Source: Semisulcospira habei
Taxonomy: Eukaryota; Mollusca; Gastropoda; Semisulcospiridae
Assembly: GCA_036245525.1 (NCBI GenBank)
Contig: BTPG01000001.1
Location: 223,845,656 to 223,909,655, forward strand
Direction: 5' to 3'
Length of the DNA stretch: 64,000 bases
The translations under genes were made by a program, and so were the position numbers. The notes beneath the pieces are model-generated. The model was not told the origin of the DNA. It saw only the letters and a list, made by a program, of their open reading frames with translations, and searched no databases. This document shows positions 20,587 to 28,810 of this stretch, piece after piece. Within the stretch, counting starts at the first letter, position 1; each line of letters opens with the position of its first letter.

Positions 20587-21336
20587 TCAGTAGTACTCTG
20601 GTGGTGGAGCTGATGGCATCAAATGAGCAGGCATAAAAGGCATGACATCTCTTTGCGAAGAGTATGACAAATTTAATGAACGATTACCAAAACTGATTTT
20701 TACTTGCTTAAAAGTCCTTGAACTTTTTTTCATAGTTTCTTCCACCCTTATTTTTTTTCCTTCCTCTAAAAAAGATTGCTTTAGCTCTTCAACATTCATG
20801 GGTTGACTATACATCTTATTCTGTATTTCAGATTTCTGTTGTTTGTAATTGGCCAAATCATCCTGGACTCTCTTAAATTCATGATCATCAATTTTATTAT
20901 CATCTAAAGCCTTACTGATAATAAGTTTCATACTGCTCAGCTTAGCTCCAGCGAGTGTACTCAAGGCTTCATGCTTCTGCAACTTTGTATGAAATCTTTT
21001 GTTAAGGGCTTCCATACCAAAGCATGCCAGGCCTGTGGCAGCGCCAACACCTTCAATAGCAATTCCTATGACACTTCCCACTCCCGTAGCAAACAGAGCT
21101 AAACCAGTGACAGATAATCCAGCTGAAACCACACCAACGGCCATTGATGTGTTGTGTACAGAATTAAAAACCGTTTTGTAACGTCGTTTACACCTTGAGT
21201 ATTTTGCTTGTTCTCCTTCCAAATACTTCAATGCTTCTGTAATATTCATTAAACGGAATGAGTCTGCCTGTAATGTTTTATCTGGAACAATAGGATCAAG
21301 CGGCTCAGGCGGTATTTGCGGATACAGTGGTGGCAT
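20587..21336 (-). CDS. Membrane protein P with ESCRT late-domain motifs (P1)
   Basis: 249 residues, intact. N-terminus MPPLYPQIPPEP has PPLY (PPxY) and LYPQI (LYPx(n)L/I-like). Residues about 63-110 are a long glycine/alanine-rich hydrophobic stretch (VSAGLSVTGLALFATGVG, then IGIAIEGVGAATGLACFG) that could form a membrane hairpin. A charged helical region follows. The last ten residues are MPSAPPPEYY: PSAP at 241-244 and PPEY at 245-248. Such motifs recruit TSG101 (PSAP), NEDD4-family ligases (PPxY) and ALIX (LYPxL) in enveloped viruses. The role in budding or membrane remodelling is inferred. The P2 homologue keeps LYPQIPP but has lost PSAP and PPEY. Confidence 0.75.
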   Translation of the reverse strand: MPPLYPQIPPEPLDPIVPDKTLQADSFRLMNITEALKYLEGEQAKYSRCKRRYKTVFNSVHNTSMAVGVVSAGLSVTGLALFATGVGSVIGIAIEGVGAATGLACFGMEALNKRFHTKLQKHEALSTLAGAKLSSMKLIISKALDDNKIDDHEFKRVQDDLANYKQQKSEIQNKMYSQPMNVEELKQSFLEEGKKIRVEETMKKSSRTFKQVKISFGNRSLNLSYSSQRDVMPFMPAHLMPSAPPPEYY

Positions 21337-21366
21337 TTTTTTAATGGCAAATATTTTGTATTTTAT

Positions 21367-22247
21367 TTAATCTTCTAATTTATTTTGCAACTCTTCAAAG
21401 GTATACAATTTGCTAGCGTAATAAATGAAACAAGATCTATGTGTTCCAGGTTTATGAAACTTAGATAAACTAGAGTTGTTTTATCAATCACTACTTTAAC
21501 AGCAGGGACACTACTCGAAATTTCAAAATCTGTATTGATTTTTCTAATAGCAATAACAACCTTTGTTGACTCTGCTACTGAGCTATCCCATATAAGTTTG
21601 ATTCCCTGTGCGATATCTGCTTCTTTCAGAGCTTCCACAGATCTCATGAGAATTTCAAAAACTATTGTCGCTTCTCTATCTATGGTAAAATTTGCTGGTA
21701 CGAACGAAATAGAAGTATCTGTTTTACCCTTTCTATTTGTAAGAAAATACCTTCGTTTCCCATACTCTTGAAGTTTTAGTTTTTCTCTGCTATTGGTTTC
21801 GGAATAGCTTGGCACAAGACTTACAAGCATTGGCTCAGAGTTAACAACTTTTCTAAATACTAAGTCACCTTCATCAGTAAAATAAACATAAGGACTGATA
21901 AAAACAAACTTTACATCCCATGCAATGGGAATAGGTGCAAGCGGACCAGGGGTAGGAATAATTACCCACTTATTACCCACATGTTTTAAGCTGTAGAGCA
22001 CATTACTTACAGGAGTAGGAACAGTAACATCACGAAGTTGACTAAGTTTAGGAAACTGTCTCTCAGCGCCATCTTTTACATCATCAATTACCTTTCGTTT
22101 GTACAATCCAATGGAAACAAGTTCAAGGCCGTACACCTCTCCTACCTCACCTTCTTTATCAAAATCTTGCACGTCAGCCAAATCTTTCAACTCTATTGAT
22201 GGACATGCAACTGGAATAATTCTCGGCTTTGGACCAAGACCGCTCAT
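21367..22247 (-). CDS. Beta-rich conserved protein Q, 3' frameshift (P1)
   Basis: About 290 residues from MSGLGPKPRIIPVAC. The ATG follows TAAAATAAAAA, the common start context. It is predominantly beta with many valine/isoleucine strands, and has no signal peptide or transmembrane helix. Close homologue at 52467-53345. A missing T near 21430 shifts the last 20 or so codons; the P2 form ends YTFEELQN. It is probably a virion structural or accessory protein because it sits in the capsid-side gene cluster (inference). Not recognised. Confidence 0.75.
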
Positions 22248-22271
22248 TTTTTATTTTAGCAAAAATAAAAT

Positions 22272-22989
22272 TTATTTCACTTCCAACACAACATAAAAAT
22301 CATGCATTACAACTGGTTTGTCATCCTGATTAGTTACATATAAGCACAATGATTCAAAGAAACTGCAGCCCAATTTTTTAAACTGAGAATTAGGAAATCT
22401 AACAACTACATTTTCGCAATAAGCAGCAGTTCCAGGCGACACACATTTCAACAAAGATGAAGGCTTTCCATTGTGAAGATTATCAGTAGTGCTTAGTTCT
22501 TTCAAATGAACATTTAGCACTGTGTGTACTGACAAATAAACAGGATATCTGCCAGTTATTTTTAATTTTTTTTGGTGATAGTAGACGTCCGTCTGAGGGT
22601 GTCCAATCTTCATCTGGATATGTTATTTTTTTACCTAAAAAAACAAGTAATAATAAAAGACTAATTGATAAAGAAAACTGACCACTTTTCGGAAATTCAG
22701 TTGTAACAAGTAAATTAGCTGGGTTTAAAGTTGCTTTAATTTTAAATTCATTTTGAAGCCATTCAGCTAAAGTACAAAAGTCATAATACCCAGATCGTAA
22801 AATATCGCCCTTCTCTAAACCATCGAGAGTTCCACTTACAGAATAATTTTTATCATCTGTTACATTAAACCACTTTACAGTGTAAAACATTTCATGAATA
22901 GCTACAGCCTTGTTACCATCACGATTATCTATTCCATTAGTTAACCACACTGGTTTGCTTGTGTCAATATTTGATAAGGTTATAAACAT
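22272..22989 (-). pseudogene. Conserved protein R, candidate minor capsid, one frameshift (P1)
   Basis: Originally about 238 codons, starting MFITLSNIDTSKPVWLTNG. One adenine-run length change near 22570 divides it. Features: NRDGNKAVAIHEMFYTVKWFNV, a leucine-rich hydrophobic stretch (LSISLLLLLVFLGKKI), then a beta-rich C-terminal half (YPVYLSVHTVLNVHLKEL). The size and beta-rich composition would suit a single jelly-roll penton-type minor capsid protein, but I see no diagnostic motif. It diverges from gene S with only 26 bp between the start codons. The P2 copy is also frameshifted, at a different place. Confidence 0.6.
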
Positions 22990-23015
22990 TTTTTATTATC
23001 ACATAAAAAAGAACA

Positions 23016-24275
23016 ATGGAATTTAAATCACCAGCCATTACCACAATAAACGCATTTCAATTTAACGTGAATGCCAAGTACAATGTCGCACCAACTTACG
23101 ATCAGAAAATAATTCAGCTAAATCAGCTTGATATAGATTTGGCAGAAGCAGATTTATTTCAAGTGAAAGTACCCAACCCTTATGATCATTACCTAAACCC
23201 TCCAATAACAGATGATGCAACTGCAAGAGAGTGGTCCTCAAGCCCACTACAGATGTTTCAAAACCAACTTAACTTTGCTATACTATGCTCAACTACAGGC
23301 TGTGGCATTTCTTTTACAGACCATTTGAATCACCCAAACAAACTGATTAAGTCTGTCTATCATTTCCACACGTATTACCAGCTTAGAAGAATACTGTCAG
23401 AACTCCATACACCACTGCCTACTGAATCCAGTTTTAATCAGTTTAACAACCCCATGGATATGAAAGCATTTGAACGCATCTGTAATGAATTTAACATCAG
23501 TACAAAGTATGACTTTACACAAAATCTTGATGATCACAAAGGCATGGGTACATTGTATTATGCTATGAGTCACAGACAATACCCTCAAGATTACTGGCCT
23601 CCCTACTCTTCATTCTCATCAAAATCTGAAGTCTGGTTAGGCTCAATTGAACAGAAACAGTCTAATGCCTGGACCACATTTGTCTTAGACAGGAGTGACG
23701 GGTTTACTCAAGCAGGAGTCGAACGCATTAATGAGTCTATCAGAACATATGTGTGGTGTATTCTAGGAGCACAAGCTCAAACAAAATCAAACATCTTAAA
23801 CGGTAGTGGGAAATTTGAAGCACAAAAGCAGTTTCTGGCAAACCTGGAAGATTCAATTAACTCAGTTGTTGATCTCCCATCAAGCATACAACACTATCAA
23901 GATGTTCTCAGATATGCGAGATCGAAAGTTGACTTTGTAGTTGGCATTGGGTTATACATGTTACCATCTGACCTTCAACTACAAATGGGGACAATCACAA
24001 ATTATAATAACGAAATCATTGTTGCAGGTGTTGGTAAAAAACTCGGTCTTAATCAATCTGTAAACTTAGGAGCAACAACCACGCATGTACAATCATTAAA
24101 ACCATTAATAACACCAACACCAGCCACAGTAACATCATCACCTGTACCTGTACAGACAGTAACAGCCCTGGCCCCGGATCCAACACCAACCCTTGACACA
24201 CATGAGTCAGAGAGAACAGCATTGGTAATAGGCTTAACGGGATTAGGTGTTTTACTTCTTTACCTGTTTCATTAA
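23016..24275 (+). CDS. Tail-anchored structural-type protein S (P1)
   Basis: 419 residues, intact in both elements. A globular 330-residue N-terminal region contains FQNQLNFAILCSTTGCGISF and HKGMGTLYYAMSHRQYPQDY. A Pro/Thr-rich stalk (about 350-395) and a C-terminal transmembrane helix (ALVIGLTGLGVLLLYLF) follow. This is the layout of a membrane-anchored spike or tethering protein, though there is no N-terminal signal peptide, so tail-anchored insertion is more likely. Its 3' end overlaps T tail-to-tail by 24 bp in both elements. Family not recognised. Confidence 0.75.
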   Translation: MEFKSPAITTINAFQFNVNAKYNVAPTYDQKIIQLNQLDIDLAEADLFQVKVPNPYDHYLNPPITDDATAREWSSSPLQMFQNQLNFAILCSTTGCGISFTDHLNHPNKLIKSVYHFHTYYQLRRILSELHTPLPTESSFNQFNNPMDMKAFERICNEFNISTKYDFTQNLDDHKGMGTLYYAMSHRQYPQDYWPPYSSFSSKSEVWLGSIEQKQSNAWTTFVLDRSDGFTQAGVERINESIRTYVWCILGAQAQTKSNILNGSGKFEAQKQFLANLEDSINSVVDLPSSIQHYQDVLRYARSKVDFVVGIGLYMLPSDLQLQMGTITNYNNEIIVAGVGKKLGLNQSVNLGATTTHVQSLKPLITPTPATVTSSPVPVQTVTALAPDPTPTLDTHESERTALVIGLTGLGVLLLYLFH

Positions 24276-25475
24276 ATATCCTGTGATTAACCCTCCTACT
24301 GTCACCAAAAAGACCCATACATGCTCTGCCACAAACCCTACTACCTTTGCTGCAGTACTTATCAGCCAACTGACAACACTCCCTATTATGCCAGGCAAAG
24401 CAGCCATTGCTTTTACAGCTAATTTCTGAAGCAAGTCTGATATATGAGACAGCTGTATTTTTACCCACGACTGTAAATCTTTTGGGTCTGATGGAACTGG
24501 AGGAGCTGGAGGGGCAGGTGGAGCTGGACTGCTACCACCACCTGTTACAGCTAACACTACAGTACTGATAATAAATCCAAGAGCAGTAATTAAACTTGCA
24601 ATAGTGATACCCTGCTCTCTGAAAAGTGCTTTCAATCTCTCAGCCAAAGTTGTGTCTTCGTGAAGTATTTTCTGAATAGTTTCTCTAATCCTGTTGATCT
24701 GTGTTTTCAGTTTTTCTTTCCCAATTTCAATCACTTCTAGTCGCGCTGATCTTTCTATCTGCAAATCATTTAATCTGTGTTGTATTCTTTCTTTCATTTC
24801 TGTGTCATAATTCTCATCATCAGCTTTAGCTAATTTTTCTCTTTCTCTTTCAATGTGATTATCAAGCTCCCCTAGTTTGGCTACATTATTTACAAGCTCA
24901 CCTCTTATTGACTGCAGTGTTTTATCAAAGCCCGCTAACTCCCGCATTGTCAAAGGAGAGTCACCAATTGTTTTCATAGCCTCATTTATTTGCCCTTCAG
25001 TAAATAAAGTTTCTTGTATTACTGTGTTTGCTAATTCTGGCAGTCTTGTTACTTCAGTCATTTCAATTTCCTGTCCAGTTGGCAACCTTGTTTGCGCATC
25101 ATGAAGAGCACTAGCAAGACGAGGTGGTAACTGTTTATCTCCAATACCAAGTTGACGCAAGGCGCCAACACCACCTTCATTTTTTATTGTACTTAAAGCT
25201 CTAAACTTACCAGGGTCTCTTTTGTTAGTCAATTGTACTTTTCCTCTGTCAACAGTGTTTAAATATAAATGACCTTTTTCATATTCAAACTGATTAGGAT
25301 CTATTTCATCTGGGCGGTCACCAACACTATCATAAAATGAGTTCACTTTGTCTTTTAACAGTTCGTGATACATACTAGAAGTATTTCCCATTCCAGTTAC
25401 ATCTGTTGCACTAGTATCATAGTCATTCATGTCATCTATTTCAAAATCTTCATGGTTAAATCCTCCCGCTGCCAT
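24252..25475 (-). CDS. Membrane protein T with coiled coil (P1)
   Basis: 407 residues, intact in both elements. The N-terminal acidic segment is MAAGGFNHEDFEIDDMNDYD. Residues about 180-285 are strongly helical and charged (coiled-coil-like, LGELDNHIEREREKLAKAD). A hydrophobic helix (IASLITALGFIISTVVLAV), a PAPPAPPAPP linker, and a C-terminal hydrophobic hairpin (about 358-402) ending KQVKK follow. Likely a virion membrane or internal protein. It diverges from the capsid gene: the two ATGs are 41 bp apart, a bidirectional promoter. Confidence 0.75.
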   Translation of the reverse strand: MAAGGFNHEDFEIDDMNDYDTSATDVTGMGNTSSMYHELLKDKVNSFYDSVGDRPDEIDPNQFEYEKGHLYLNTVDRGKVQLTNKRDPGKFRALSTIKNEGGVGALRQLGIGDKQLPPRLASALHDAQTRLPTGQEIEMTEVTRLPELANTVIQETLFTEGQINEAMKTIGDSPLTMRELAGFDKTLQSIRGELVNNVAKLGELDNHIEREREKLAKADDENYDTEMKERIQHRLNDLQIERSARLEVIEIGKEKLKTQINRIRETIQKILHEDTTLAERLKALFREQGITIASLITALGFIISTVVLAVTGGGSSPAPPAPPAPPVPSDPKDLQSWVKIQLSHISDLLQKLAVKAMAALPGIIGSVVSWLISTAAKVVGFVAEHVWVFLVTVGGLITGYLMKQVKK

Positions 25476-25516
25476 TGTTTTTATTAATTAATTTTTTTTT
25501 ATTTTTGCATAATAAA
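25476..25516. promoter_or_regulatory. Bidirectional T/capsid promoter (P1)
   Basis: 41 bp of almost pure A/T between the divergent starts of T and the capsid gene. It reads into (A)TAAAA(A)ATG on the capsid side and TAATAAAAACAATG on the other. The same arrangement recurs in P2 at 49194-49233. Confidence 0.55.
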
Positions 25517-26800
25517 ATGACACAGTCCTATGGATCGAAGTTAGACCCATACAGAAAACTACGTGAGCCTCTTGGTGTTAAGGGCATTAGACAATCAATT
25601 GTCATCACAAACAATCCTAGCTCCATAGATCAGAACCAAATTCTTACTGTCAAGTTTCCTAACCTAGGTCCCAGTGACGTTATTGTTCCTGGTACTGCAC
25701 GCCTTGCATTTAATATAGAACTTTCATCAGACACAGATGACAAAAGAACACTAGTTGACAACCTAGGCAGAGCAATTATTAAGAATATTAAAGTTAAACT
25801 TGAAGGACAGGAAGTGTTTAATCTTGATGATTCCGATGTGTTCTACTGTTACAAAGATTTGTGGCTTACACGGGAAGAACGAGAGGATCGTAGTTATCAA
25901 GGCATACAGTCAGATAGCATTATGAAAATTCGAATCAATGCATCAGATAAAACAACAACAGAAGCCAAGGACATTATTGTGGCCGAAACATATGGAAATA
26001 GGTTTTGCATTCCACTTGAGTTTGAAATCCTAACAGCGCATTTGCCTTTTTATCAAGGAGCACTAAATGACCGCCTGAGTTTTAAACTAATCTTTAATGA
26101 CTACTCCAAAGTTATCAAATCAACGGATCTCAATGCATCATACAAGATCTCTAACATTTCCTTGGAATATGAGATTGTCACACATACTCATTTAGCTACT
26201 CTCATACAAAATCAGTACCAGTCAAGACTGCCAATTTATTATGACCGTGTGATAAGACACAGTTTAATTAATAAAAACAAAAGCGACCAGATTTGGAATA
26301 TCAACCTAAACACGCCTGCTAGGTCACTGAAAGGCATTCTTATGTTGTTTGTTGAACCAGGAAGTCCATACCAACGAGATTCAGAAAAATTCTATAATCC
26401 GAAAATTACACATTTATCCTGTACAATCGAAGGATGCCCAAATCAAGTCTTCGCGTCGGGAATGATGGGATACCAGCACTACGGCGAGATCACAAAGTAT
26501 TTTGCAGGGGGGAGACTTAGAGATAAACCAGCAAACATAGCATGCAAGGATCTGCATCTGTATGATGTAAGAATCGGTGAATACCTGACAAACAAGTATG
26601 CACTGTGGCTAGACCTGCGTTCTTCTGATGATGATTTTCTTCATGGCTCTGGCCGTACTATCAAAAACGGCAGTGACGGGATTACAATTCAGATACAGAA
26701 AAAGACTGAAAAAGCCGAAGCAATAAATATATATTTGTATCTGATTTATGATGCGCAACTGAACATTTCTGAGAGCAGGCTAAGTGCTCACGTGTATTAA
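25517..26800 (+). CDS. MCP: Major capsid protein, double-jelly-roll type (P1)
   Basis: 427 residues from MTQSYGSKLDPYRK; the ATG follows GCATAATAAA. Indicators: VPGTARLAFNIEL followed by NLGRAIIKNIKVKLEGQEVF (strand pairs of a first jelly roll), FYCYKDLWLTREERED, a mid-protein IPLEFEILTAHLPFYQGALN block as in hexon-like capsids (LPF...L-x-D), and a second beta-rich half ending AQLNISESRLSAHVY. I assign it as major capsid from this pattern and its central place in the gene set; a structure prediction would settle it. Intact here; the P2 copy has a frameshift. It ends 155 bp before the right terminal repeat. Confidence 0.75.
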   Translation: MTQSYGSKLDPYRKLREPLGVKGIRQSIVITNNPSSIDQNQILTVKFPNLGPSDVIVPGTARLAFNIELSSDTDDKRTLVDNLGRAIIKNIKVKLEGQEVFNLDDSDVFYCYKDLWLTREEREDRSYQGIQSDSIMKIRINASDKTTTEAKDIIVAETYGNRFCIPLEFEILTAHLPFYQGALNDRLSFKLIFNDYSKVIKSTDLNASYKISNISLEYEIVTHTHLATLIQNQYQSRLPIYYDRVIRHSLINKNKSDQIWNINLNTPARSLKGILMLFVEPGSPYQRDSEKFYNPKITHLSCTIEGCPNQVFASGMMGYQHYGEITKYFAGGRLRDKPANIACKDLHLYDVRIGEYLTNKYALWLDLRSSDDDFLHGSGRTIKNGSDGITIQIQKKTEKAEAINIYLYLIYDAQLNISESRLSAHVY

Positions 26801-26955
26801 AAAATCACTTAGCTTTTGAGTTGCTTTGGTTTTAATCCTTCACAGCCCATTTTGAATTAGAAATGCACCAAATCACGATAAAATCCGAACCTGTTAGCAG
26901 ACACGTCACGCTTGTGCGGTAAACTAAGACTAAACTGGAAATAAAAGGCCTATAG

Positions 26956-28501
26956 TACAGGGTCGTCCCCACTGAGCATAAACAGGTAACCGTTTCACTA
27001 CCGATTTCAAGCACACCTTCCTGGTCATGAAAGGGATGCAATCTAGTAAACTCACCCTACGGCAAGTGTTATAATAATGACTACGCAAAAGCTTGTCTGG
27101 CTTTATTCTCTTCCTGCTCTGGCCCGGTTGCAAGGTAATAAACTCAATCACGCGATAGCTGGTGTCCCTGATCCGGTACTGACAGATACAGGCACCCGAT
27201 TTCAGGCATGCCCATTCTCTGCTCGCGTGATTTGTTGATCTAAAACACTCGTAAACAGGGTGCATGTATAGTGACTTTGAATCACTGAGGTCTCTCACTG
27301 GGAGTAGATTATGGGTTTTGTCTTTCAATTTCAAATGCGTCGTAGGTTGGTCTGCCGGATGTGTGCTTGGAATGAAAACAACAACATATTTTTGTCAGAC
27401 GTTGAAACACAAAAACAAAATTCTTTTTCTCTATTCTACTGCTAACGTTGCATGTCCTAATTATTTAGGAATGACCTGGTGATCTATATTTGGAGAAAAA
27501 CCTATTTTCAAGATTTGTCCCACATAAAAAGTTTGTCCTAGTGACATAGTGACATGAATTTGAAGCGTTGACACAGAACGGAATAATTTGGCCTGATATG
27601 TTGTGTGTGCCTGTGTGCCTGTGTGGGGGGTGCCTGTGTGGAGGGTGGGGTGGGTGCCTGTGTGAAGTGTGAGTGTGTCGGGCTTTGTAGGGTGGGGTGT
27701 GGTGGTAGGGGGGTGGGTGTGTGTGTGTGTGTGTGTGTGGGGGGGGTATAGGGTAAAGGGTGGGTGGTGGGGTGGCGTGTACAGGATGTAGGGGAGTGTA
27801 TAGGGTAANNNNNNNNNNNNNNNNNNNNNNNNNNNNNNNNNNNNNNNNNNNNNNNNNNNNNNNNNNNNNNNNNNNNNNNNNNNNNNNNNNNNNNNNNNNN
27901 NNNNNNNNNNNNNNNNNNNNNNNNNNNNNNNNNNNNNNNNNNNNNNNNNNNNNNNNNNNNNNNNNNNNNNNNNNNNNNNNNNNNNNNNNNNNNNNNNNNN
28001 NNNNNNNNNNNNNNNNNNNNNNNNNNNNNNNNNNNNNNNNNNNNNNNNNNNNNNNNNNNNNNNNNNNNNNNNNNNNNNNNNNNNNNNNNNNNNNNNNNNN
28101 NNNNNNNNNNNNNNNNNNNNNNNNNNNNNNNNNNNNNNNNNNGTATAGGGTAAAGGGTGGGTGGTGGGGTGGCGTGTACAGGATGTAGGGGAGTGTATAG
28201 GGTAAGGGGTGGATGGTGAGACGGCGTGTACAGGATGTGTGTGGGGGGGGAGGGAGGGGGGGGGTGTTCTAACTGTTTCAATTCAATGACGCAGTTAAAC
28301 ACCGACATATAATATTACCTGGAGTGAATCGGCTACATTCTTCTGTGTAGTCGCAATTTCTCAGGAACGCCAACTGTGATAACAGGAGATTGGAAATTCT
28401 GGACCGTAACTTAATTACGTACGTAATTTACCCTGATTTAGAACTATCGATACGGCATTATTGATTTAGGAGTCGATGTACTCTCTCATTTGCACATCTC
28501 T
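26956..28501 (-). repeat. P1 right terminal inverted repeat, with assembly gap
   Basis: Inverse of 10022-11174 with the same internal landmarks, including palindrome AATTACGTACGTAATT at 28413-28428 and the inner open frame (minus strand, about 26950-27334). It is longer than the left copy because a G/T-rich minisatellite (about 27600-28260) is expanded and contains 334 undetermined bases. Confidence 0.9.
27809..28142. other. Assembly gap (334 N)
   Basis: Undetermined bases. The same minisatellite string (GTATAGGGTAAAGGGTGGG...) lies on both sides, so the gap spans a tandem array whose true length is unknown. Confidence 1.
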
Positions 28502-28549
28502 GAAGCACGCAACAAAAGTCAGACCAGCATGAACATGTGTAAGTGTTAC

Positions 28550-28810
28550 CTGCAAGAGATACTTTGACTTGGGTAACTTTAGCAGCAACTACTCCCACGT
28601 CACTCTGGGATACGTAGTTTGGTTTCGGTCCTATGTCCAAGCTGAAGTCTGCCTTAATCACGAAGTACAGTTGAACAGGCAGCGTTCTGATATCTTCGTC
28701 TCTTTGATACTGGCACTGGGTAATGGTTCCGACATAAGAAGAGTTTTTGTCGTTTCCCTGACTGTCAGTCACCGATATGCGACACGTATTTAAATTTGGT
28801 GGTGTGTCGA
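28550..28810 (-). CDS. Exon, extracellular protein, right of the Polinton
   Basis: 87 codons between acceptor CTGACAG and donor GTAACACTT, ending with one overhanging base that fits exon 9604-9748 (18.8 kb away, across P1). It starts with a two-base overhang that fits exon 30540-30662. Contains SVTDSQGNDKNSSYVGTITQ with a sequon and an FN3/Ig-like strand series to KVSLAG. Confidence 0.7.

Larger units (their letters stand above)
10022..28501. mobile_element. Polinton/Maverick element 1 (P1)
   Basis: An 18.5-kb self-synthesising DNA transposon. It begins AGAGATGTGCAAATGAGAG and ends with the exact inverse. Directly outside are 10017-10021 GAAGC and 28502-28506 GAAGC, a 5-bp target-site duplication as described for Mavericks (5-6 bp). 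Gene order left to right: ATPase+, X+, Y+, polymerase B+, integrase-, D-, C-, B-, A-, palindromic spacer, P-, Q-, R-, S+, T-, capsid+. Polymerase, integrase 3' end, D, B, A, Q 3' end and R carry frameshifts. ATPase, X, Y, C, P, S, T and capsid are open. Confidence 0.95.

Noticed and set aside
23016..24275. Protein S as a fusion glycoprotein
   Set aside because: No N-terminal signal peptide, no fusion-peptide-like segment and few sequons. A tail-anchored structural protein fits better.
10022..28501. Integrated retrovirus (because of the integrase)
   Set aside because: There is no reverse transcriptase, gag or env in the element. The integrase accompanies polymerase B, packaging ATPase and capsid, which is the Polinton set.
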